64,000 bases of DNA from Dyella monticola (GTDB taxonomy: Bacteria > Pseudomonadota > Gammaproteobacteria > Xanthomonadales > Rhodanobacteraceae). Under the pieces are notes generated by a model that saw nothing but the letters and a program-made list of their open reading frames with translations, was not told the DNA's origin and ran no database searches. The translations under genes and the position numbers were made by a program. Of this stretch, positions 9,320 to 19,194 are shown piece by piece (position 1 is the stretch's first letter; every line of letters starts with the position of its first letter). The stretch covers positions 62,001 to 126,000 of the forward strand of contig NZ_QRBE01000014.1 of NCBI RefSeq assembly GCF_003363155.1. Reading direction: 5' to 3'.

Positions 9320-11740
9320 CTAGAAATCGACGGTTGCGCTCAACAGATAAGTACGCCGATTGCGCAGCGGCACAAAGGTTTCATCGAACAAGGGGTTCGT
9401 ATCGAACACCGGGCTATAAAGATTGCGGCTGAGCAGATTCTTCACACCGAGCGTGATGCTCCAGCGCGCTGCCCGGTAGAACACATTGGTGGCCACGCTC
9501 GCCTGGCCCGGTATTTTGATGTAGGCGCTGTCATCCGGGAGCTCTCCGAGACTGGCACTGCGCGCCAGCACACCGGCTGCCACGCCAAACCCTTGCAAGA
9601 AGCTGCCCTGGAAGCGATAGCTCACCCAGAGGTTGAACCGCTGCCGCGCCTCGCCTGTTGCCGGCGTACCATCGTTGTTGTGCACCGACGCATGCGTGTA
9701 GGCCGTGCTGAGATTCAAGCCCGGCGCGAGCCGTCCGTTGAATTCGACTTCGATGCCTTTGTTGGACTGTCCAGGGCCGCTCACGATGTAATAAGGCGGC
9801 TGCAGCGAGAACACGTCATTGCTGTGGTCGAGCAGGATGCGATAAGCGGCCACGGTGAGGCGTGCGCGATCATCGAACAGGTCGAACTTGGCGCCCGCCT
9901 CGATCTGCCGCGACAGTGATGGCGGCAATGGGCGGCCGTCTTTACCAAGAAAGGTATCGGGCTGAAAACCGTTGGTCGTGTTCGCATACAGCGACATATC
10001 CGGCGCCAGCTTATAGATCAGCCCCACCTGCGGAACCCAGCGCACTCTATGCAGGTTCCACGGTGTACCGTCCGAATGAACGGTCTGCAGTTCGTAATCG
10101 GTTCGACGCCATGCGACGAGCAGCTTCCAGCGCTCGCCAAGATCCATCTGATCCTGCACGAATACAGCGCTTTCCGTGGTCCATGAATTGCCCGGGAAAT
10201 AGCCGTCCGCATAGTCGGTGGCCGACAATAACGGGGCCGGCAGCGGCAACCCTCCACCGCTGAAGATGTTGTACGGCATGCCTTGTCCGTCATTGCCCAA
10301 GGCATCAAAGCCATTGCCGAGCTGAATGCGCGAATAGTCGAAACCCAGCACCGCCGTGTGCTGCATCCAGCCATGTCCAAACGTCGCCACCACATCGTTC
10401 TGCAATGTGTAGTACGCATCGGCGGAATGATAATGTTCGGGTACCGCGGTCACATCGCCCGTCGGCTGGGCGTCGCCCAGTTCCCAATCCTTCAGATCGA
10501 TCGATTCCCGCACGTACTGCGCACGACTGCGAAATGTCCATCGATCGTTGAAACGATGCTCCAGCAGGTAATACAGCCGGCGCGTTTCCACTGCGGTGTG
10601 ATCGTCGGGATTGTCCAGCAGGATTCCTGGCGGCGATGCCGAGCCCACCGTATCGCCAAGCAACAGCGCATGGTCGGGTATGGGCATGTGATTCATCATC
10701 CACGACAAGCCCGCGACCAGCGTCGTCTTGGATGTGGACCACCCTATCGACGGCGCCACATAGCGATTGCGCTGGCCACGCATTCCCTGCGGCGTGCGAT
10801 TGGCCATATCGCCATTGAGCACCAGGCGATAGGTGAACGTGCCGCTTCGGTTCATAGGTCCGGCCAGATCCGCGCCAAGTTGCTTTTCGCCGTGTTCGCC
10901 CACCGAAAACGTAAGCTGGCGCACGGGCTCGCGCTGCGGTTTCTTCAGCACGACATCGATAAGGCCACCGAAATTGTTATAGGCCGACGTATCGCCAAGG
11001 ATGGCTTGCGGTCCCTTCAATACTTCCACGCGTTCCACACCAATCATCGGTGGATAGTCGCCGACGCCCAGGACGTTGTTCGGCAAGCCGTCGGTCATGC
11101 CATTGCCGGTGATGAATCCACGCACATCGAAGATGGGCAATCCGTCCGATCCATCGATGTACTGCGCACCGGCGACGTTCTGGATGGCTTCGGCAATCGT
11201 CTGCACCTGCTCGGACTGCAGCAAATCTTGCGTGACGACGCTGACTGACTGCGGCACATCCACCGGATCGGCCATCAGGCGCTCGGGACCGCTGCTTACG
11301 TCAGCCATGAACCCCGCATCGGTGCCCACCAGGCCGATCGCCTGAATCGGAGGAAGCAGGGTTGCCGTGTTCGTGGTCGAGGCGCGCGTGGCCGGCTGGC
11401 CGGTCGCCGTCGCACGCGGACGCACCACCACCGTGCGCGCATCGACGAACGCGAAGCTCATGCCGGTGCCGTCAAGGAGTCGCGCCAGCGCCACTGGCGG
11501 CGTGAACGTACCGCTCATTGCATGCGAATGCAGTGCGTCTATCGTTTCACCCGCGGTAAGTACCTGCACATTCGCCTGCTTGCCGAACGCCATCAGTGCG
11601 GTGGCAAGAGGTTGTGCAGGTATGGCGAAATGCATGCCGACCGATTGCTCCGATGCACGAACCGGGGCCATGTAAGCACCCGTCGCGATCATCGTCAACG
11701 TCAGGCAGCCGTAAGCGGGCAGCCAGGCAAACCGGCTCAT
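9320..11740 (-). CDS. TonB-dependent siderophore receptor with N-terminal STN signalling domain
   Basis: This 806-residue outer-membrane receptor has a signal peptide (about 1-29), a secretin/TonB short N-terminal (STN) domain (about 33-108, FAIPAQPLATALMAFGKQ onward), a plug (about 155-280 with DVPQSVSVVTQDLL and GVERVEVLKGPQAIL) and a beta-barrel ending in LSATVDF with terminal Phe. The STN domain is what FecA/FpvA-type transducers use to signal to FecR when the ligand binds. fecR and fecI lie directly upstream on the same strand, so it probably imports a ferric siderophore and controls its own transcription. The barrel does not tell me which siderophore. Confidence 0.92.
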   Translation of the reverse strand: MSRFAWLPAYGCLTLTMIATGAYMAPVRASEQSVGMHFAIPAQPLATALMAFGKQANVQVLTAGETIDALHSHAMSGTFTPPVALARLLDGTGMSFAFVDARTVVVRPRATATGQPATRASTTNTATLLPPIQAIGLVGTDAGFMADVSSGPERLMADPVDVPQSVSVVTQDLLQSEQVQTIAEAIQNVAGAQYIDGSDGLPIFDVRGFITGNGMTDGLPNNVLGVGDYPPMIGVERVEVLKGPQAILGDTSAYNNFGGLIDVVLKKPQREPVRQLTFSVGEHGEKQLGADLAGPMNRSGTFTYRLVLNGDMANRTPQGMRGQRNRYVAPSIGWSTSKTTLVAGLSWMMNHMPIPDHALLLGDTVGSASPPGILLDNPDDHTAVETRRLYYLLEHRFNDRWTFRSRAQYVRESIDLKDWELGDAQPTGDVTAVPEHYHSADAYYTLQNDVVATFGHGWMQHTAVLGFDYSRIQLGNGFDALGNDGQGMPYNIFSGGGLPLPAPLLSATDYADGYFPGNSWTTESAVFVQDQMDLGERWKLLVAWRRTDYELQTVHSDGTPWNLHRVRWVPQVGLIYKLAPDMSLYANTTNGFQPDTFLGKDGRPLPPSLSRQIEAGAKFDLFDDRARLTVAAYRILLDHSNDVFSLQPPYYIVSGPGQSNKGIEVEFNGRLAPGLNLSTAYTHASVHNNDGTPATGEARQRFNLWVSYRFQGSFLQGFGVAAGVLARSASLGELPDDSAYIKIPGQASVATNVFYRAARWSITLGVKNLLSRNLYSPVFDTNPLFDETFVPLRNRRTYLLSATVDF

Positions 11741-11871
11741 GACATGCGTTTTCTCCGCGCGAAATCATGAGTGTGACACGCCAGGTATCGATTGGCATCT
11801 GCTGCTTTCTTGGCGTCTTCTTTGCCGCCTTTCACCCACGCCCTCTTCCCAACACAGTGAGGACGTAACGC

Positions 11872-12867
11872 TCAGCGATGCACACGCGGCTGCGCGTCCG
11901 ACAAGGTCACCCCGTTGGCTTGTTGGCTTACGCGCAAGGGAAACACATCCGGCAAGGCGGTGATCCAGCTATCGATCGCATCAATGCGGATGGAGCCGGT
12001 ATAAACCAGCTTGCCCAGATCAGCATCGGCAATGTGCAGCGGTTTTTCGGTATAGCGGTTGAGGTTGGCAACCACCACATTGAGCGGCTCGTCGATAAAT
12101 TCCAGGCGGTCATGACGCCAGGACGCCACTTGCTCAGGCGAAACGCTGCTGACGCTCATGCCGGAGCTCTCTGGATCGTACGACACACGCTCGCCGGCGC
12201 CCGCCTCCAACGTACCTTGCTGGTTGGCGCGACGATCGGCAATCGCCACGCGGCCCTGCGTGACTGCCACGGTAACCCGCCGGTCTGTACGACGGACGTC
12301 GAAGGCCGTTCCGATATCGCGCACGGAGACATCACCCGCATCCACCGCGAACGGATGCTGGCTGTCGTGTACCACCTCAAAGAAGGCTTCGCCGCGGCTC
12401 AAGGTGACATCGCGTTCGTCCTTCCCATATCGCACGCTCAATGTGGAGGCGGCACCCAGCGCGACCCTCGTACCGTCCGACAGGACGATGTCGCGATTCT
12501 GCCCAATACCGCTTTGATAGACCTGCGTGGCGATCTCAGGCCTGGCATGCATCCAGGCAACGTAACCGCCCCCGGCCAGCACGGCCACCAGGATCGACGC
12601 TGCCGCAGCCCACCACACACCAAGACGACGGCCGGCCGCCGTAGAAGCGGCGAATGCCTTGATCAAGCTTTGGCGCGACACCTGATCGAGCGTTCCCAAA
12701 CGCTCGGCCAGATCGTTCATGCGTTCGAACGCGGCCAGATGCCGCTCGTCTTCGTTGACCCATGTCAGCCACTGCTCGACATGCTTGCCTTCGGCATCCG
12801 GCTCACGCAGCCGCACCCACCAGTCGGCGGCGGCGCTTACGATCGTGTCGTGCTTCAAGTGAGCCAT
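11872..12867 (-). CDS. fecR: FecR-type transmembrane anti-sigma / signal transducer
   Basis: The 331-residue protein has the FecR layout. A cytoplasmic N-terminal domain (WWVRLREPDAEG, then WLTWVNEDERHLAAFERM) binds the sigma factor, a single membrane helix lies at about residues 82-106, and a periplasmic FecR domain follows (GQNRDIVLSDGTRVALGAAS, VTLSRGEAFFEV) with a C-terminal STN-like region that contacts the receptor. The ATG at 12867 shares one base with the fecI stop (TGATG), so I prefer it to an upstream in-frame codon. With the receptor downstream this forms a complete cell-surface signalling set. Confidence 0.92.
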   Translation of the reverse strand: MAHLKHDTIVSAAADWWVRLREPDAEGKHVEQWLTWVNEDERHLAAFERMNDLAERLGTLDQVSRQSLIKAFAASTAAGRRLGVWWAAAASILVAVLAGGGYVAWMHARPEIATQVYQSGIGQNRDIVLSDGTRVALGAASTLSVRYGKDERDVTLSRGEAFFEVVHDSQHPFAVDAGDVSVRDIGTAFDVRRTDRRVTVAVTQGRVAIADRRANQQGTLEAGAGERVSYDPESSGMSVSSVSPEQVASWRHDRLEFIDEPLNVVVANLNRYTEKPLHIADADLGKLVYTGSIRIDAIDSWITALPDVFPLRVSQQANGVTLSDAQPRVHR

Positions 12868-13391
12868 CACGGTATCTCCTCTTCGTCGATGCGCGCACGG
12901 CAATGCGCCAGTGCGTTGGCAACGTGGTAACGCACCATTCGCTCACTGAGCTTCATCGCTTGCGCAACACTCGCAAAATCCCGTCCCTCGATCACATGCA
13001 TTACGAACGCGCGGCTGGCCTTGGGGGGCAGCTCGCGCAATGCGTGGCGTATACCTGTCACGTGCTCCACCGCCATGGCGTGATGCGCCGGACTTTCCTC
13101 ATCCATCGCCTCGTCGTGCGACTGCGCGGCGGCAAAGTCGCTGCGCACCTTATGCTTGCGCAGCTTGTCGATGGCGAGATTTCCCGCCACCCTGAAAAGA
13201 TAGCTGCGCAGGGAATCGATATCCTCACGATGATCCATGGTGAGCATCCGCAAGTACGCCTCCTGCGCCACTTCTTGCGCGTCGGACAGCGAATGGAGGC
13301 GGCATTGCAAAAAAGCGATCAGCGCGCGGTTGTGCTCGCGAAACAGCGCTTCGACGTCGCTCACATGCACGGACAGCGTCACGGTATTCAT
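12867..13391 (-). CDS. fecI: FecI-like ECF RNA polymerase sigma factor
   Basis: This 174-residue sigma-70 factor of the iron-responsive ECF group has region 2 in VEALFREHNRALIAFLQCRL through EVAQEAYLRML and SYLFRVAGNLAIDKLRKH, and region 4 in LPPKASRAFVMHVIEGRDF followed by a helix-turn-helix. It would direct polymerase to the promoter of the TonB receptor gene when FecR signals. The ATG at 13391 is four bases past the stop of the DUF535 gene, and its stop overlaps the fecR start, so three genes appear to share a transcript. Iron control by Fur would be expected, but no Fur box was resolved. Confidence 0.92.
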   Translation of the reverse strand: MNTVTLSVHVSDVEALFREHNRALIAFLQCRLHSLSDAQEVAQEAYLRMLTMDHREDIDSLRSYLFRVAGNLAIDKLRKHKVRSDFAAAQSHDEAMDEESPAHHAMAVEHVTGIRHALRELPPKASRAFVMHVIEGRDFASVAQAMKLSERMVRYHVANALAHCRARIDEEEIP

Positions 13392-13395
13392 ACCT

Positions 13396-14478
13396 TCATG
13401 ACCGGTGGCCAGAGCCTGCCACATTCGGGGTGGCCATGCGCGTACGCGGCGACGACGATGTCAGCGCACCGATCAGCAGGTTTTCCGCCGCTTCGCGCAA
13501 CGCCTCGCGCCGACGGAAGGCAGCGCGATGGCTGCTTGGTATCTCTGCCTGCGTCTTGCGCGGCGGTAACGATGGCAACGCGTACCAGCCACCGCCGATG
13601 CGCCTGCCCTGCTGTTCTTCCCAGAACGCATCGTAATCCGAATACAGCGGCCGGCCGGTGCGGCGTAACGGGTGTGCATCGTTGCCGATCGCCACCATTC
13701 GCTCGATGCCGTAATGCCGCGCGAAGGCGTACACCAGCGACACCATGAATTGTTTGGGCCGCATACCGTGGAGGTTGCGCGTGAGCTCGCGCACCGTTTC
13801 GCGTGCGTTTTCACCGCGCGGCCCTTGCAGGCAACCAATCATGATGGTCGGCAGCTCATCCGCCACGGTAAATACAATGCTGTAGAGCGGGTTTTCATGC
13901 GCATCGCAAAGCTGCAGGCAAAGCTCGCCCTCGCAGCCCTTTGAGATGGGCCCACGCATGCATAACGTCAACACGGAGCCGTCCTTGGCTGTCAGACTCC
14001 CTAAACACGCATGCCCCATGGCGTAGACCTGTTCAAGCAAACCCAATGGCATGTGCGCGATGGCGAAGCGGTAATGCTGCAGCAGATAAGCCAGGCGGTC
14101 GCGCCGGTGCCAATGCACATTGACATAGCGGTGCATGTGGCGTTCCAGCAGGCGCGGATCACGCCGCCGGTAAGCACGCATGAACGGGGACGCGGCGATC
14201 AGCGCGAGGAAGCGCTCGTGCTGCACCGGCATGCAGGCAAAACGGACCAGGTACTTGAGCGCCGTGAGGTTGCGGCGATACCAGCGTCCGGTCCAGTCAT
14301 GGCGGTGGCGAAACGAATCGCCCACGTGCGCCCACGCCTGAGGATGCCATGCCCTGGCCAGAGCACGGAGTCCATCCAGCACGGAGGGCGCCCGCACGGT
14401 CGCGCGACCAGCAGAGGGCAAGAAGGTGTCCAGCCTGCTACGCAAGACACCGGCATGAGTTTGCTGTGGCTGATTCAA
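13396..14478 (-). CDS. DUF535 (VirK/YbjX) family protein
   Basis: The 360-residue soluble protein resembles VirK/YbjX proteins (DUF535): LKYLVRFACMPVQHERFLAL, ERHMHRYVNVHWHRRDRLAY, LGSLTAKDGSVLTLCMRGP, EGELCLQLCDAHENPLYSI and GCLQGPRG. VirK is linked to virulence and antimicrobial-peptide resistance in enteric bacteria; the biochemical role is unknown. The start is TTG, preceded by AAGGA at suitable spacing; no ATG gives a full-length domain. It ends four bases before fecI, an arrangement not usual for fecIRA loci, so co-expression with the sigma factor is likely. The C-terminal about 50 residues are basic and low in complexity. Confidence 0.82.
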   Translation of the reverse strand: MNQPQQTHAGVLRSRLDTFLPSAGRATVRAPSVLDGLRALARAWHPQAWAHVGDSFRHRHDWTGRWYRRNLTALKYLVRFACMPVQHERFLALIAASPFMRAYRRRDPRLLERHMHRYVNVHWHRRDRLAYLLQHYRFAIAHMPLGLLEQVYAMGHACLGSLTAKDGSVLTLCMRGPISKGCEGELCLQLCDAHENPLYSIVFTVADELPTIMIGCLQGPRGENARETVRELTRNLHGMRPKQFMVSLVYAFARHYGIERMVAIGNDAHPLRRTGRPLYSDYDAFWEEQQGRRIGGGWYALPSLPPRKTQAEIPSSHRAAFRRREALREAAENLLIGALTSSSPRTRMATPNVAGSGHRS

Positions 14479-14551
14479 CGTGTTCGTCCTTGGGAAAACG
14501 GTAGCCGTTCTCTCAAGGACGTTTCAGCCCTGCGATTTTGAAATGATGCTC

Positions 14552-16021
14552 TCAGCGATGGGTGGTCGTCTGAGTCAGCGAGGCGGGCTGCGGCGTGCCC
14601 ATGGCTTGAAATAGCGCTGCCGTATCGGCCAGGCGCGCCGCCCGCGCCTGTATGGCCGTCAGCGACGCGCTTTGCCAATGCTGTTCGCTCAGCACCCTCG
14701 ATGGATAAGACACGCCACCCAGTCGATACCGCGCGTCGGTATCGGCCAGCGATTGCTGCGCAACGCTGGCCTCTTCCTGCGCCGCCTGTAGCGTCAGGGC
14801 ATCCTGGCTCAATGCGGTGAGCGTATCGGCGACATTCTGGAAGGCCTCGAGCACCGTCTGCTGATAGTTCGCGATGGCCGCGTTGTAACTGGCGATGGCC
14901 GCTCTGCGCTGAGCCAGCAGCGCGCCGCCATGAAAGATCGGCTGCGTGAGCGAAACCCCGGCACTCCAGATCGAACCGGCGGGCGTGAACACCTTCGACG
15001 GCGTGAAAGCGGCCGTACCCAGCGAAGCCGACAACGAAATATGCGGAAACAGATTCGCCGTCGCCACGCCTACCTGGGCCGACGCCGCATGCACGGCCGC
15101 CGCCGATGCGAGCACATCCGGACGCTGCTGCAGAAGGTCCGATGGCACGCTCACCGGCACGTCTTCCGGCAGGTGCAAATCGGCGAGAGCCAGATTCGTC
15201 GGTGCCTGATCGGGCGTGCGCCCCAGCAGCACCGCCAGCGCATGGCGCGCACGCTGCGCCTGCGCGCGCAACGGCGGCAACGATGTATCGATGCTCGCGG
15301 CCTGTTGGCGCAGACTCAGCACATCATCCTGCGATGCCGCGCCCAGCTGACGTGCATGCTCGGTGAGATCGACTTGTTCATGCGCCAAGCTGGACAGCCG
15401 CTCACTGATGCGAAGTTGTTCGTTCAGGGAAGACGCATTGATCGCCGCGATCACGATATTGGCCGCCAGCGCGCGTTTGGCCGCATCAAATTCATAGGAT
15501 TGCTGATCAACTTCGGCGGCGGCCTGCGCGATGCCATGCCGCGTGGCGCCGAACAGGTCAAAGTTGTAACTGAGCTGAAGTTGGCCTGCGTAGACATCGT
15601 AAAGATTGGTGGGCGGACCGACATCGGGAAAACCCAGCGCGCGCTGACGGCTGGTTTGTGTTCCTCCATCCAACGACGGCAGCATGCTCGAACCCACCTG
15701 TGCACGCAGCAGCTGATGCGCCGCCTCCAGCGTATGGCGTGTCGCCGTCAATGAAGGATTGTTGCGCAGGCCCTCGGCCACCCATACATCGAGCGTGGCG
15801 TTGCCGTATTCGTGCCACCATGCCGGCACGGCGCGCTCGCCCAGGCTGAAATGTTGCGCGATGCCATCCACCTTGGCGCTGTCGGCGGGCAACGCTTGCG
15901 CCGTGTAGCGCACTGGCGAAGGTGAGGCCGGTGGTTTGGCGGACGGCGCGAAGGCGCAGCCGGCCAAGACCAGCGCAGCGGCAAGCGCCGTCACGCGTAA
16001 TGTGTGCGTTGCAGGCGTCAT
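14552..16021 (-). CDS. RND efflux outer-membrane lipoprotein channel (OprM/NodT family)
   Basis: The 489-residue outer-membrane channel of a tripartite pump begins MTPATHTLRVTALAAALVLAGC, a lipoprotein signal with lipidated Cys22. Two repeated outer-membrane-efflux halves follow, including NPSLTATRHTLEAAHQLLRAQ, QLQLSYNFDLFG, RPDVLASAAAVHAASAQVGVATANLFP and SLTQPIFHGG. The ATG at 16021 gives an ATGA overlap with the pump gene; a longer frame upstream runs through the pump coding sequence and is rejected. It is the third gene of the adaptor-pump-channel operon. Confidence 0.93.
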   Translation of the reverse strand: MTPATHTLRVTALAAALVLAGCAFAPSAKPPASPSPVRYTAQALPADSAKVDGIAQHFSLGERAVPAWWHEYGNATLDVWVAEGLRNNPSLTATRHTLEAAHQLLRAQVGSSMLPSLDGGTQTSRQRALGFPDVGPPTNLYDVYAGQLQLSYNFDLFGATRHGIAQAAAEVDQQSYEFDAAKRALAANIVIAAINASSLNEQLRISERLSSLAHEQVDLTEHARQLGAASQDDVLSLRQQAASIDTSLPPLRAQAQRARHALAVLLGRTPDQAPTNLALADLHLPEDVPVSVPSDLLQQRPDVLASAAAVHAASAQVGVATANLFPHISLSASLGTAAFTPSKVFTPAGSIWSAGVSLTQPIFHGGALLAQRRAAIASYNAAIANYQQTVLEAFQNVADTLTALSQDALTLQAAQEEASVAQQSLADTDARYRLGGVSYPSRVLSEQHWQSASLTAIQARAARLADTAALFQAMGTPQPASLTQTTTHR

Positions 16022-19000
16022 GTCGCCACCTCCGGTTCGCTTGCAGGTTCGTCGGCGCGCACGCGGAACCATGCGGCATAAAGCGCCGGCAGATAGAACA
16101 GCGTGAGCACGGTGGCCACCGTGATGCCGCCCATCAATGCCGTGGCCATCGGGCCGAAGAAATTGCTGCGCAACAGCGGAATCAGCGCGAGTACCGCCGC
16201 CGCCGCGGTCAACGTGATCGGACGGAAGCGTCGCACCGTGGCACCGACAATGGCTTCCCAACGCGGATGACCGGCACGGATATCCTGCTCGATCTGATCC
16301 ACCAGGATGACCGAGTTGCGCATGATGATGCCGAACATCGCAATCGTACCGAGCATCGCCACAAAGCCGAACGGCTGGTGGAACAAAAGCAAGGCGAGAA
16401 TCACCCCGATCAAGCCGAGCGGCGCAGTCAGCACCACCATGAACGTACGGCCGACGCTCTGCAATTGGATCATCAGCAACGTGAGCACGGCTACGATCAT
16501 CAACGGCATCTGCGCATTGATCGAACCTTGTGCCTTGGCGTTCTGCTCGACCGATCCACCCACTTCGACGCGATAGCCAACCGGCAGATGGCTGCGGATA
16601 TCGGCCAGCTTTTTGTCGATGGCGTTGGTGACATCCAAGCCCTGCGCAGCACCGCGCGTATCGGCCTGTACTGTGATCGAAGGCTGACGATCACGTTCCC
16701 AGATCACGCCGTATTCAAGTCCATAGGTGACGTGGCCGAGCTGTGCGAGCGGAATCGCCGTGCCGCTCGAAGTAGGTATGGCAAGACGCTCGATCTGATC
16801 CGGATGGATGCGATCGCCGCGGTCGCTGCGAAGATCCACCGCAATCAGCTTGTCGCGCTCGCGCAAGTGCGTCACTGTCGTCCCGGATAGATTCATCGCC
16901 AGAAAATTGGCGATGTCTTCGGAGCTGATACCCAGCTGCCGCGCTTTGTATTGATCCACGTCGAAGCGCACGGAACGCTCAGCCGGCTCGTCCCAGTCGA
17001 ACTGCACATGGGCGGTGCCGGAGTTGGCCCGCATGACGTTGGCAACGTGTTCGGCGATGTCGCGCACCGTGGCGATATCGTCGCCCTCCACGCGAAACTG
17101 CACCGGAAAGCCCACCGGCGGTCCGTTTTCCAGGCGGCTGACGCGCGTGCGAACACCGCTGAAATCGCGCTGCAATTCACTGTCGAGGAAGCTTGCCAGT
17201 TGCTCGCGCTGTTTTACGTCCTTGGCGGTAATCACGAACTGTGCGAAGTTGGGCTGCGCCAGTTGCTGATCCAGCGGCAGATAGAAACGTGGCGCACCAC
17301 TGCCGACAAAACTCACATAACTGGCGATATCCTTTCGCCCCTTGATGACCGCCTCCAGGCGCTGGGTTTCGCGCAGCGTTGCCGCATACGAGGCGCCTTC
17401 CGGCAAGCGCAGATCCACCAATAGTTCCGGACGATCGGAACTTGGGAAAAACTGCTTGGGAACCAGCGCAAAGCCGGCCAGCGCCACGATGAACAACGCG
17501 ACGGTCGAGACCAGCACCCACCAGCGATAACGCAGACACCTATCCAGCCAGCGTCGAAAGCGACGATAGAACGTCGTGTCGTAAATTTCGATCTCATCGC
17601 CGTTATGCACCACTGGCACCGCTTTTGCGGCGCGCGCATCGTTCCAGCGCCTGGGCAGAAAGCGTGCCCACCACTCCTGGCCCGGTTCGGCACGCTCGTG
17701 GTGCTCCGGCAACATGTGATAACCCAACAGCGGAATCACGATGACCGCGGCCAGCCATGAAACCAACAGCGCAATGGCCGATACCTCGAAAATCGAACGC
17801 GTGTATTCGCCCGTGCTCGATTTGGCCAGCGCGATCGGCAAAAAGCCCGATACCGTCACGAAGGTGCCGGTAAGCATGGGGAACGCCGTGCTGGTGTACG
17901 CAAACGCGGCCGCCCGCACGCGCCCCCAGCCTTGCTCCAGTTTCACCGACATCATCTCCACCGCGATGATCGCGTCATCGACCAGCAGCCCGAGCGCCAG
18001 CACCAGCGTGCCCAGCGATACCTTGTGCAGACCGATGCCAAACATGTCCATGCACAGCGCGGTGGCCGCCAGCACGAACGGGATGGAAATCACCACCACC
18101 ATGCCCGTGCGAAAGCCCAGGCTGAGCAGGCTCACCAGCAACACGATCGTTACCGCTTCGGCTACCGATTCCAAAAAGTCATCCACCGAGTGCGACACCG
18201 CATGCGGCATGCTGGTGATTTCCGATAAGGTCAGCCCCGCCGGCAAGCGCTTTTGCAGCGAACCGACGGTTGCGCCAAGTGCCTTGCCGAGCTGGATGAC
18301 GTCGCCGCCAGGTTGCATGGTGACGCCGACGCCAAGCACTTGCTTGCCCATGAAGCGCACGGCTTCGCTGGGCGGGTCGTCATAGCCGCGCCGTATCGTG
18401 GCGATGTCGCCGAGGCGAAAACTCTTGCCGTTGATATGCAGCAGGGTGTTGGCCAGTGCATTGATGTTTTCGAACTGCCCACTGGGGCGCACGAACACGC
18501 GATCATCGGCCGTGGTCAGCACACCGGTGGACGCCACCGCATTCTGTTCGTTGATCGCCTGGCCGATCTGCTGCGGACTGATGCCGAGCTTGGCCAGCGT
18601 CGCGTTCGCGATATCGATGTAGATGTGCTGATTCTGATCGCCGAAGTAATCGACTTTGGCAACACCAGGTACACGCAGCAGTTCCACGCGCAACTGATCG
18701 GCATAATCGTGCAGCTGCGCCGGGGTATAGCCATCGCCTTGTAGCGCGTAGATGTTGGTGTAGACGTCGCCGAATTCATCGTTGAAGAACGGTCCCTGCA
18801 CGCCTTGCGGTAATTGCGTGGCGATATCGCCCACTTTCTTGCGCACCTGATACCAGGTTTCGGGCACCACGGAAGCCGGGGCGGAATCCTTGATGTTGAA
18901 GAAGATCAACGATTCGCCGGGACGCGAGTAGCTGCGCAGGAAGTCGATCTGTGGCGTTTCCTGCAACTTGCGTGCGATGCGATCGGTCACCTCCTCCTGC

Positions 19001-19194
19001 ATCTGCTTGGCCGTGGCACCCGGCCAGAACGTCTGGATCACCATCACTTTGAAAGTGAAAGGCGGATCTTCCGACTGCGACAGATGCTTGTACGAAAGCA
19101 ACCCGAACAGCGCGATCAGCGCCATCAGAAAGAACACCAGCGACTGATGCCGCAGTGTCCACGCGGAAAGATTGAAGCGCTCCTCGTGGCTCAT
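16018..19194 (-). CDS. RND efflux pump inner-membrane transporter (AcrB-like)
   Basis: This 1058-residue proton-driven transporter has the RND fold, two sets of six helices with large periplasmic loops. Landmarks include the N-terminal helix LVFFLMALIALFGLL, the proton-relay pair D406-D407 in LGLLVDDAIIAVEMM, TGTFVTVSGFLPIALA, and the second-half FGIIMRNSVILVDQIEQD. The sequence is closer to the general multidrug/solvent branch than to metal CzcA pumps, because the metal-type relay residues are absent; this is inference. The gene overlaps adaptor and channel genes by ATGA on both sides. Substrates are not predictable from the sequence. Confidence 0.93.
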   Translation of the reverse strand: MSHEERFNLSAWTLRHQSLVFFLMALIALFGLLSYKHLSQSEDPPFTFKVMVIQTFWPGATAKQMQEEVTDRIARKLQETPQIDFLRSYSRPGESLIFFNIKDSAPASVVPETWYQVRKKVGDIATQLPQGVQGPFFNDEFGDVYTNIYALQGDGYTPAQLHDYADQLRVELLRVPGVAKVDYFGDQNQHIYIDIANATLAKLGISPQQIGQAINEQNAVASTGVLTTADDRVFVRPSGQFENINALANTLLHINGKSFRLGDIATIRRGYDDPPSEAVRFMGKQVLGVGVTMQPGGDVIQLGKALGATVGSLQKRLPAGLTLSEITSMPHAVSHSVDDFLESVAEAVTIVLLVSLLSLGFRTGMVVVISIPFVLAATALCMDMFGIGLHKVSLGTLVLALGLLVDDAIIAVEMMSVKLEQGWGRVRAAAFAYTSTAFPMLTGTFVTVSGFLPIALAKSSTGEYTRSIFEVSAIALLVSWLAAVIVIPLLGYHMLPEHHERAEPGQEWWARFLPRRWNDARAAKAVPVVHNGDEIEIYDTTFYRRFRRWLDRCLRYRWWVLVSTVALFIVALAGFALVPKQFFPSSDRPELLVDLRLPEGASYAATLRETQRLEAVIKGRKDIASYVSFVGSGAPRFYLPLDQQLAQPNFAQFVITAKDVKQREQLASFLDSELQRDFSGVRTRVSRLENGPPVGFPVQFRVEGDDIATVRDIAEHVANVMRANSGTAHVQFDWDEPAERSVRFDVDQYKARQLGISSEDIANFLAMNLSGTTVTHLRERDKLIAVDLRSDRGDRIHPDQIERLAIPTSSGTAIPLAQLGHVTYGLEYGVIWERDRQPSITVQADTRGAAQGLDVTNAIDKKLADIRSHLPVGYRVEVGGSVEQNAKAQGSINAQMPLMIVAVLTLLMIQLQSVGRTFMVVLTAPLGLIGVILALLLFHQPFGFVAMLGTIAMFGIIMRNSVILVDQIEQDIRAGHPRWEAIVGATVRRFRPITLTAAAAVLALIPLLRSNFFGPMATALMGGITVATVLTLFYLPALYAAWFRVRADEPASEPEVAT

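Noticed and set aside
16022-16261. N-terminal extension of the efflux channel gene
   Set aside because: These codons are in the RND pump coding region and lack a signal peptide; the lipoprotein start at 16021 is consistent with the ATGA overlap.
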